64,000 nt of DNA from NCBI RefSeq assembly GCF_023887685.1, contig NZ_JAMWMR010000007.1, positions 221,525 to 285,524 on the forward strand. The letters are read 5' to 3'. This DNA comes from Streptomyces macrolidinus. Lineage in GTDB: Bacteria; Actinomycetota; Actinomycetes; Streptomycetales; Streptomycetaceae. The notes under the pieces were generated by a model. It was not told where the DNA came from. It saw nothing but the letters and a program-made list of their open reading frames with translations, and did no database searches. Positions within the stretch are counted from its first letter, which is position 1; every line of letters begins with the position of its first letter. Positions 57,987-64,000 of the stretch are shown here, piece by piece. The translations under genes and the position numbers were made by a program.

Positions 57987-58517
57987 ATGGCTCAGAGCAT
58001 GCGGACGGACACCACCCCCCATCTCGAGGTGGGACGCGACCGGCGGGACGCGGTTCTGCGGTACGCCCTGCTTCCTCTTCGCGTCTTCCTGGGCATCACC
58101 TTCCTCTACGCGGGTCTGGACAAGCTCACCGACAGCGCCTTCATGCACGCCTCCGGTGCCGGCTCGCTCGGCGACCTGATGCGCAACGTCCGCGGCTCGT
58201 CGGCGGTCCCGGCCCTGGTCGACCTGGCGCTCAAGAGCCCTGTCGGCTTCGGCTACGCCATCGCCCTCGGCGAACTCGCCGTCGGTATCGGCACCCTGCT
58301 CGGTCTGCTGTCCCGGCTCGCCGCGCTCGGCGGCGCACTGATCTCGCTGAGCCTGTGGCTGACCGTGAGCTGGGCCTCCAGCCCCTACTACTACGGCAAC
58401 GACCTCGCCTATCTCATGGCCTGGCTCCCGCTGATCCTCGCCGGTGCCCCCGTCTTCTCCCTGGACTCCGCTCTCCGTGCCCGACGACGCCAATTCGTGG
58501 GCTGGTGGCCCCGGTAG
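57987..58517 (+). CDS. DoxX-family membrane protein
   Basis: A 176-residue protein with four membrane helices and the DoxX signature at the first (LRVFLGITFLYAGLDKLTD), a GELAVGIGTLLGLLSR loop and LGGALISLSLWLTVSW. Related proteins are often linked to quinone or thiosulfate:quinone redox chemistry, but the substrate here is unknown. Confidence 0.87.
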   Translation: MAQSMRTDTTPHLEVGRDRRDAVLRYALLPLRVFLGITFLYAGLDKLTDSAFMHASGAGSLGDLMRNVRGSSAVPALVDLALKSPVGFGYAIALGELAVGIGTLLGLLSRLAALGGALISLSLWLTVSWASSPYYYGNDLAYLMAWLPLILAGAPVFSLDSALRARRRQFVGWWPR

Positions 58518-58532
58518 CCGAGCGGCGGCCGA

Positions 58533-58778
58533 CTACGAGGCCGTCGTCCCTCCGCCGGACGCGTCGCGGACTTCCTTGCGGGCCGCCCGGCCCCTGCGTA
58601 TGGAACTGCCCACCATCCCTGTCACAGCCGCGAGGCAGAGCCCGCCCGTGACGATCGGGATGATCACGAACCAGGGAATCTCCCAGGCGCCGCCCGCATC
58701 ACCGAGGAAGGCAATGCCCGCGACGGTCAGGAAGAGACCTGCCGTCAGCCGACCGGGCTGGAACTCATGACGCAGCAC
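58533..58778 (-). CDS. Small membrane protein
   Basis: An 81-residue product with two hydrophobic helices (LTAGLFLTVAGIAFLGDAGG and WFVIIPIVTGGLCLAAVTGM) and a basic C-terminal tail. It overlaps the 3' end of the PspC gene by 14 bases on the same strand, indicating cotranscription. Convergent with the DoxX gene. Confidence 0.75.
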   Translation of the reverse strand: MLRHEFQPGRLTAGLFLTVAGIAFLGDAGGAWEIPWFVIIPIVTGGLCLAAVTGMVGSSIRRGRAARKEVRDASGGGTTAS

Positions 58779-60168
58779 GGGCCACCTCCACCTGGCCGAT
58801 CCCGACCTCCAGGAAGAGGTCGAGCGTGGGCGCGTTCTTCGTGGGAGTGTCCGGGGGCAGGGTCAGATGCTTGTACTCGCCCAGGTTCACGTCCACATCC
58901 TTCTTGGCGCTGCCCGGCAACTGGATGTCACCGACGCCCGTGTTGATCCTCAACTCCACCTTCGCGTCCCGCGGGAGGACCACCTTGAGCCGGCCCACGC
59001 CCGTCTCCACCCGGGTCGCCACCGTCTGGCCTCGGGCGAGCCGGAGACGGGTGAGGTCCAGGGTGCCCGTGCCCATCCCCAGCTCATACTTCTCCTGAAG
59101 GGCCGCCGCGGACGCCGGTGTCCAGGTCGGGCGGTTCCACTGCGTGCTCACATCCTTCGGCAGGGCCGCCGACGCGGCGAGCAGGGCCGCCGTGAGCACC
59201 GCGAGGAAGACCGAGCCCGCTCCCGTACGCCCCAGGAACGAGCTGACCGCGATCCCCAGACCGAACACCGTCAGCGCGGCGGCCAGGCCTATCTGGAGGC
59301 TTGTGCCGAGCGCCTGGTCGTCCCAGGCCAGGTGGGCGCTGAGCCCGCCCGCGAGCAGGGCGAGCAGGAACACCCGGCCGCCGATCCCGCGCGGCCCCCG
59401 CGGCCTCGGCCGGCACTCGGCCCGTCTCAACCGGCCGTCCTTGCCGTCGAGGGCGATGTTCACCGCAGCCGTGACGTCACGATGACGGGCGTTGCTCGGC
59501 CCCCACAGATAGCCCGTGCCGCCCACATGCGTGCCGTCCTTGACGATGGGATCGCGCCACCAGGAGGGATAGGAGACGGGGACGGGCGGGGCCGTCGCCT
59601 CCGGCGGGGCGTCGGCGGCGGCCTGCGCGGCGAGCGGGTCCTGGGCCGTGGCGCCGCGCTGCCGCGACCAGTAGCCCGCGCCCGCGAGCAGTACGGACAG
59701 GACGGCGGCGAAGCTCAGCAGCCCGCCGTTCCTGAGCATCGACAGGAAGACCCCGCATCCCACGAGGGCGAAGAGCACCGCCGTCAGAGCCTGGCCGTCG
59801 ACACGACCCGTCAGTATCTTGCGGACCGCGTTCTCCTCCTCGTCCTCGTACGGGACGAGGAGCCAAACGAAGCCGTAGAAGATCAGGCCGATACCGCCCG
59901 TCGCGGAGAGCACGGCGAGCACGATGCGGAAGATCACCGGGTCCATGTCGCACTGCCGGGCCAGGCCCGAGCAGACGCCCGCCAGCGTCTTGTACCGCCG
60001 GTCGCGGCGAAAGGGGCCCGGCCCCTCGGCCACGGCCGCGTCATCGGGCGCGGGGGCGCCTTCGGATCCCGAGGTGCGGCTGCGGGCGTCGGCGAACCCG
60101 CGAGCCTCCGGGCCCTCGCGCCCGGCAGCCTCGCTCTGCCCCGCTTCCGCGTGCTGCTGATCTGTCAT
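58765..60168 (-). CDS. PspC/LiaF-like membrane protein
   Basis: A 467-residue protein. The PspC domain (about 50-115: RRDRRYKTLAGVCSGLARQC, DMDPVIFRIVLAVLSATGGI) is followed by several membrane helices and a soluble C-terminal beta-helical domain (about 350-465: GTLDLTRLRLARGQTVATRV, GVGRLKVVLPRD, GVGDIQLPG) typical of LiaF and DUF2154 stress-sensing proteins. It lies back to back with a histidine kinase that also starts with PspC, so it probably regulates that system. Confidence 0.85.
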   Translation of the reverse strand: MTDQQHAEAGQSEAAGREGPEARGFADARSRTSGSEGAPAPDDAAVAEGPGPFRRDRRYKTLAGVCSGLARQCDMDPVIFRIVLAVLSATGGIGLIFYGFVWLLVPYEDEEENAVRKILTGRVDGQALTAVLFALVGCGVFLSMLRNGGLLSFAAVLSVLLAGAGYWSRQRGATAQDPLAAQAAADAPPEATAPPVPVSYPSWWRDPIVKDGTHVGGTGYLWGPSNARHRDVTAAVNIALDGKDGRLRRAECRPRPRGPRGIGGRVFLLALLAGGLSAHLAWDDQALGTSLQIGLAAALTVFGLGIAVSSFLGRTGAGSVFLAVLTAALLAASAALPKDVSTQWNRPTWTPASAAALQEKYELGMGTGTLDLTRLRLARGQTVATRVETGVGRLKVVLPRDAKVELRINTGVGDIQLPGSAKKDVDVNLGEYKHLTLPPDTPTKNAPTLDLFLEVGIGQVEVARAAS

Positions 60169-60345
60169 GCGTCCATGGTCCCTGCCCGAGAGGCGCGGCG
60201 GCAGTCGGGATGACCCTGGCCGAACCCTGATATCTCGACGGACGCCCCTCCGGGGACTGTTCGAGCACCGCGGCCAGGAAGATCAGGGACGTCTCGGGGG
60301 TCCACCCTGATGTCCGGGTGGGCCGGTCGTGTGACCATCTATGGC

Positions 60346-61632
60346 ATGCCGGACGCCGCAACACTCCCACATGCCGAACCGCGGGCGCCGCGCAAGCTCT
60401 ACCGCAGCAGCGACGGACGCTGGTTGGGGGGCGTGGCGCGGGGGCTCGCCGGACATCTCGGCCTGCCCGTGATCTGGGTCCGCCTGATCTTCCTCGGTCT
60501 GAACATGGCGGACGGCCTCGGCGCGCTCGTGTACGCGGCGTTCTGGTTCTTCGTCCCGCTCGGTCTGGGTGGCGTCGACGACCGCCGCCCCCTCGTCAGT
60601 ACGGAGGCCTCGCCCGACGGCCGCCGCAAGCTGGTGACCCGTAAGCCCGACCGCGGCCAGATCCTCGCCCTGCTCCTCATGGTCATCATGTCGCTGACCT
60701 TCGTGGGCAGCGTCAACCTCGACAACGGCGCCAAGGCCTACCTCATACCCGCCGTCCTCGTCGCCGCGGGCGTCGCCCTGGTCTGGCGTCAGGCGGACAA
60801 CGCGCGTCGCGCCCGCTGGGTGGAGGTCGGCAGCCGCCGGCGCACGCTCACCCTGCTGCGCGCCGCGGCCGGTGTGCTGCTGGTCACCGCCGGAGTCTCC
60901 GGCATCTTCGTCCTCCAGGGCTCCGCGGCCCACCTCGGCTCGGTGCTCCAGGCGGCGCTCGCGGTCCTCGTCGGCATAGCGCTGCTCGCCGGGCCGTATC
61001 TCGTCCGCATGTCCCAAGACCTCTCCGCGGAACGCCTGATGCGCATCCGCGCCCAGGAGCGCGCGGAGGTCGCCGCCCATGTCCACGACTCGGTCCTGCA
61101 CACCCTGACCCTGATCCAGCGCAACGCGGAGAACGCGGGCGAGGTACGCCGCCTCGCCCGCGCCCAGGAGCGCGACCTGCGCGCCTGGCTCTACAAGCCG
61201 GAGGGCACCGGCAAGGACGAGGAAGAGGAGCCCGACACCCTCGCGGAGGCGGTCCGGCGCAACGCGGCGGAGGTGGAGGACAAGCACGGCGTCCCCATCG
61301 AAGTCGTTGTCGTCGGCGACTGCCCGCTCGACGAACGGATCGGCGCACAGATGCAGGCCGCGCGTGAAGCCATGGTGAACGCCGCCAAGTACGGTGGCGA
61401 GGGCGGTGCCGTCCAGGTCTACGCCGAGGTCGAGGGCAAGACGGTCTTCGTGTCCGTCCGCGACCGCGGCCCCGGCTTCGACCTCGACGCGATACCCGCC
61501 GACCGCATGGGTGTCAGAGAATCGATCATCGGCCGTATGGAGCGCAACGGCGGCACGGCACGGCTGCGCGCGGTTCCGGACGGGGGCACGGAGGTCGAGC
61601 TGGAGATGGAGAGGGCGGAGAAGACGACATGA
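60346..61632 (+). CDS. Sensor histidine kinase with N-terminal PspC domain
   Basis: A 428-residue kinase. Residues 15-75 form a PspC domain (KLYRSSDGRWLGGVARGLAG, then PVIWVRLIFLGLNMADGL), then further membrane helices (LALLLMVIMSLTFVG and others), a HisKA_3 dimerisation box (VAAHVHDSVLHTLTLIQ, His near 249) and the HATPase_c domain (N box AREAMVNAAKYGG, DRGPGFD, GGTEVELEME). GTG at 60331 is another possible start. It overlaps the response regulator (ATGA). Confidence 0.9.
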   Translation: MPDAATLPHAEPRAPRKLYRSSDGRWLGGVARGLAGHLGLPVIWVRLIFLGLNMADGLGALVYAAFWFFVPLGLGGVDDRRPLVSTEASPDGRRKLVTRKPDRGQILALLLMVIMSLTFVGSVNLDNGAKAYLIPAVLVAAGVALVWRQADNARRARWVEVGSRRRTLTLLRAAAGVLLVTAGVSGIFVLQGSAAHLGSVLQAALAVLVGIALLAGPYLVRMSQDLSAERLMRIRAQERAEVAAHVHDSVLHTLTLIQRNAENAGEVRRLARAQERDLRAWLYKPEGTGKDEEEEPDTLAEAVRRNAAEVEDKHGVPIEVVVVGDCPLDERIGAQMQAAREAMVNAAKYGGEGGAVQVYAEVEGKTVFVSVRDRGPGFDLDAIPADRMGVRESIIGRMERNGGTARLRAVPDGGTEVELEMERAEKTT

Positions 61633-62363
61633 ACGACGCGAACGGGACCACGGGGCAGGCCGCTGCCGACGAGTCCGCGGTGACCGGCACGGGCGGGGCC
61701 GGTCGGCATGTGCGGGTCGTGCTCGTCGACGACCACCGTATGTTCCGTACGGGCGTGCGCGCCGAGATCGGCCGGACCGAGGAGACCGGTGTGGAGGTGG
61801 TCGGTGAGGCCCCCGACGTCGACCAGGCGGTCTCGGTGATCACGGCGTCGCGGCCCGAGGTGGTCCTCCTCGACGTCCATCTGCCGGGCGGCGGCGGCGT
61901 CGAAGTGCTGCGTCGCTGCGCCCCGTTGATGTCCGACGCCGAGCAGCCGGTCCGGTTCCTGGCGCTGTCCGTGTCGGACGCCGCGGAGGATGTGATCGGT
62001 GTGATCCGCGGTGGCGCCCGAGGCTACGTCACCAAGACCATCACCGGCTCGGACCTCGTCAACTCCATCTTCCGTGTGCAGGAAGGCGACGCGGTGTTCT
62101 CGCCCCGCCTGGCCGGGTTCGTCCTCGACGCCTTCGCCTCGACGGACGCCCCGCCGGTCGACGAGGACCTCGACCGCCTCACCCAGCGCGAGCGCGAGGT
62201 CCTGCGCCTCATCGCCCGCGGCTACGCGTACAAGGAGATCGCCAAGCAGCTCTTCATCTCGGTGAAGACGGTCGAGTCCCATGTCTCGGCGGTCCTGCGC
62301 AAGCTCCAGTTGTCGAACCGCCACGAGCTGACGCGGTGGGCCACGGCTCGGCGGCTGGTGTGA
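61629..62363 (+). CDS. LuxR-family response regulator
   Basis: A 244-residue regulator; overlaps the kinase stop by 4 bases. Receiver domain: VVLVDDHRMFR, Asp in VVLLDVHLPGGG (near 81), VTKTITGSD (Lys). LuxR HTH from about 177: LTQREREVLRLIARGYAYKE, IAKQLFISVKTVESHVSAVL. Cognate partner of the PspC kinase; targets are unknown but envelope stress is the family theme. Confidence 0.92.
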   Translation: MNDANGTTGQAAADESAVTGTGGAGRHVRVVLVDDHRMFRTGVRAEIGRTEETGVEVVGEAPDVDQAVSVITASRPEVVLLDVHLPGGGGVEVLRRCAPLMSDAEQPVRFLALSVSDAAEDVIGVIRGGARGYVTKTITGSDLVNSIFRVQEGDAVFSPRLAGFVLDAFASTDAPPVDEDLDRLTQREREVLRLIARGYAYKEIAKQLFISVKTVESHVSAVLRKLQLSNRHELTRWATARRLV

Positions 62364-62371
62364 CCGGTGGC

Positions 62372-62809
62372 TTAGCGGACGGGGCGCACGGCAAGTTCGA
62401 ACCACACCTCCTTGCCGATGCCGCACTCCCTTCCCTCCGCGCCCCAGTCGTCCGCCAAGGCCACCACCAGGGCGAGGCCCCGGCCCGTCTCGTCCTCCAG
62501 AGCCGGGGTGCCCGGTGTCGGAAGTGTGTCGCTCGCGTCGGTCACCGTCATGCGGAGGCGGTCCTCGGTCAGCTCGCAGCGGGCCCAGATCTCGCGGCCG
62601 GGCGGGACCTTCGCATGGCGGTACGCGTTCGTCATCAGCTCGCTCAGGAGGAGTTCCGCCGTCTCCGTCAACTCCTGCGGAAGCTCCCATGACTTCGCCT
62701 GTTCACGGAACAGTGTGCGTGCCCTGCCCACGCTTCGCGCGTGACGCGGCAGGCGCCACTCGATGTCCTTCGGAGCCGTCGTGGGCAGCGGGAGTCGGGG
62801 AGTCTGCAT
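62372..62809 (-). CDS. RsbW/SpoIIAB-like ATP-binding protein
   Basis: A 145-residue HATPase_c_2 protein with the N box LLSELMTNAYRHAK (Glu, Asn) and the G box TGRGLALVVALADDWG. Streptomyces have many such anti-sigma-factor-like proteins; some pair with WhiJ-type regulators. It is divergent from the WhiJ-like gene at 62938. Confidence 0.87.
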   Translation of the reverse strand: MQTPRLPLPTTAPKDIEWRLPRHARSVGRARTLFREQAKSWELPQELTETAELLLSELMTNAYRHAKVPPGREIWARCELTEDRLRMTVTDASDTLPTPGTPALEDETGRGLALVVALADDWGAEGRECGIGKEVWFELAVRPVR

Positions 62810-62937
62810 GCGCTGTTCATCCCTTGAGTTGGAGCTTTCGCGATTCCGGGATCACAGTCCTCGCCTGTGCGTAGCCTCGCGAGCAGCGGCGCGGGTACGC
62901 GCGTGGGCGTACCTGCCATGGACCCAGGGGAGGTTGT

Positions 62938-63756
62938 GTGGCGACCGAAGTGAACTCCCAACCGCCGATCGCCTGGCGGTACTGCGGCAGTCAGATCAAG
63001 ATGTGGCGCGCGGAGGCGGGTATCAGTCGCGACGCGCTGGCCAAGGAGGCCGGGTACGACTACGAGTACATCAAGTCAATGGAGAACGGCCGCCGTCGGC
63101 CCACGTTGCGGTTGTTGCAGATCGCGGACCAGGCGTGTGGGGCGGGCGGGAAGCTTGTTGCGGCGCAGGAGTACCTGAAGCCGGAGCCGTTCCCGGCGAG
63201 GTCGCAAGAGTTCATGGCCATCGAGGCCGAAGCCATCAGCTTCGCCTGCTATGAACCGCTGCTCATCCCCGGCCTGTTGCAGACGGAGGCCTACGCACGG
63301 GCACTGATTGGCGACAGTTCGCCTCCACTCGATGACGAGACGGTCAACGAGCGTGTGGCAGCAAGACTCCGAAGGGCCGATGCTCTGCGGCGCAAGGTCG
63401 GCGTGATGTACGGCTTCGTGATTTACGAGGCTGCACTGCGTACCCAAGTAGGCGGGCCACAGGTGATGCGGGAGCAACTTCAACACCTGCTGGAAGTAGG
63501 CAAGTTGCGGAATGTGTCGATTCAGGTGCTCCCCTTCGGCCGATGCAGCGGGGTTGCCTTGAACGGCAGCATCGTGCTGCTGGAGACGCCTGAGCACGAC
63601 AACTACGGGTACATCGAAGCCCCAGAGGTCAGCGTCCTGCATGCCAGCCCTGACAAGGTGAGCGCGCTTGCCCAATCTCATGCGATGATCCGTATGCACT
63701 GCCATAGCGTGGAGGAGTCAGCCACATTCATCAGAGAGGTGGCAGAGGAACGATGA
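62938..63756 (+). CDS. WhiJ-type helix-turn-helix regulator (XRE plus DUF5753)
   Basis: A 272-residue protein: N-terminal XRE helix-turn-helix (GSQIKMWRAEAGISRDALAK, EAGYDYEYIKSMENGRRRPT), then the DUF5753 domain from about residue 85 (FACYEPLLIPGLLQTEAYAR). GTG start after GGGGAGG. It overlaps the DUF397 gene (ATGA), the usual two-gene module of WhiJ-like developmental regulators, with the RsbW-like ATPase alongside. Confidence 0.9.
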   Translation: MATEVNSQPPIAWRYCGSQIKMWRAEAGISRDALAKEAGYDYEYIKSMENGRRRPTLRLLQIADQACGAGGKLVAAQEYLKPEPFPARSQEFMAIEAEAISFACYEPLLIPGLLQTEAYARALIGDSSPPLDDETVNERVAARLRRADALRRKVGVMYGFVIYEAALRTQVGGPQVMREQLQHLLEVGKLRNVSIQVLPFGRCSGVALNGSIVLLETPEHDNYGYIEAPEVSVLHASPDKVSALAQSHAMIRMHCHSVEESATFIREVAEER

Positions 63757-64000
63757 GCGAACGCCTGACCTGGTACAAGTCCAGTTACAGCGACAGCCAG
63801 GGCGGCAACTGCCTGGAAGTAGCTCTCGACTGGCGCAAGTCCAGCTACAGCGACGACCAGGGCGCTGCCTGCCTCGAAGTCGCCCCCTGCCCCCACACCA
63901 TCCACCTCCGGGACTCGAAGCTCGGCTCTCAGAGTCCCGACTTCACGGTCGCCGGCGCGGCCTGGGGCGCGTTCGTCATGTACGCCCGTACCGGCGCCTA
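63753..64000 (+). CDS. DUF397 protein with duplicated N-terminal half, cut by the window end
   Basis: 82 codons are present and the sequence stops 2 bases into the next codon (TA), which may be the stop. WYKSSYSDSQGGNCLEVA (about 7-24) and WRKSSYSDDQGAACLEVA (about 28-45) are tandem copies of the DUF397 N-terminal motif. Only the second is followed by the usual VRDSK-like strand (IHLRDSKLGSQSP). ATGA overlap with the WhiJ-type gene makes it its partner. Confidence 0.85.
   Translation, partial: MSERLTWYKSSYSDSQGGNCLEVALDWRKSSYSDDQGAACLEVAPCPHTIHLRDSKLGSQSPDFTVAGAAWGAFVMYARTGA

Overview
This window is a piece of chromosome from a Streptomyces species. The G+C content is high, with G/C at almost every third codon position. 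The gene order is the conserved core block rplM-rpsI-glmM-coaA-glmS ... acpS-nnr-alr ... tsaE/tsaB/rimI/tsaD ... groES-groEL1 ... whiD-bldM-shbA-guaB-guaB3 ... glpD, five kinase genes, gabD2, GMC oxidoreductase, chorismate mutase, guaA, matching (from memory, not searched) roughly S. coelicolor SCO4734 to SCO4796. I see no rRNA, tRNA, CRISPR array, prophage or complete insertion sequence.

Layout. 1-485: upstream region of the ribosomal protein operon, with a MITE-like palindromic repeat and a good promoter. 486-7140: translation and cell-wall precursor genes (rplM, rpsI, glmM, coaA, a lipoprotein, glmS). 7140-12430: an M16-like membrane peptidase, two hypotheticals, acpS and the bifunctional NAD(P)HX repair enzyme. 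12532-15575: L,D-transpeptidase, alanine racemase, alpha/beta hydrolase. 15661-19868: the t6A tRNA-modification genes tsaE, tsaB, tsaD with rimI and small hypotheticals; the tsaB-rimI-tsaD-hypothetical run overlaps head to tail. 19905-22954: a methyltransferase and two tandem polysaccharide-deacetylase-like lipoproteins, the second lacking the catalytic acids. 22992-25302: groES-groEL1 behind two CIRCE operators. 25351-28725: SnoaL-type protein, SDR, MOSC protein, LysR regulator. 28844-31056: the developmental genes whiD and bldM (with a recognisable sigma-BldN promoter) and an ECF-like sigma gene, probably shbA. 31253-34056: guaB and guaB3. 34127-34726: a non-coding stretch with two 50-bp hairpin repeats. 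34727-37915: a nucleotide-sugar dehydrogenase without its catalytic cysteine, then glpD. 38210-48129: five consecutive membrane Ser/Thr kinase genes, the second a clear pseudokinase. 48222-51933: gabD2 and a cholesterol-oxidase-like flavoprotein. 52048-53118: an LAETG sortase substrate. 53847-54351: an AroQ-delta chorismate mutase preceded by a Phe/Tyr leader peptide and attenuator. 54535-56127: guaA. 56373-62363: membrane proteins, a PspC/LiaF-like protein, and a PspC histidine kinase with its response regulator. 62372-64000: a RsbW-like ATPase, a WhiJ-type regulator and a DUF397 protein cut by the window end.

How the parts fit. Most of the block is house-keeping: translation (rplM, rpsI, tsa genes), cell-wall precursors (glmM, glmS, alr, L,D-transpeptidase), cofactors (coaA, acpS, nnr), GMP synthesis (guaB, guaB3, guaA) and protein folding (groESL). 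Streptomyces-specific layers sit on top: developmental regulators, the kinase cluster and the WhiJ/DUF397/ATPase triad. A recurring theme is enzyme-like proteins that have lost catalytic residues (pseudokinase, NodB-like, YkuD-like, UDP-sugar dehydrogenase-like, GuaB3). The least expected regulatory element is the leaderless 23-codon leader peptide upstream of chorismate mutase. Four related palindromic repeats are scattered between genes.
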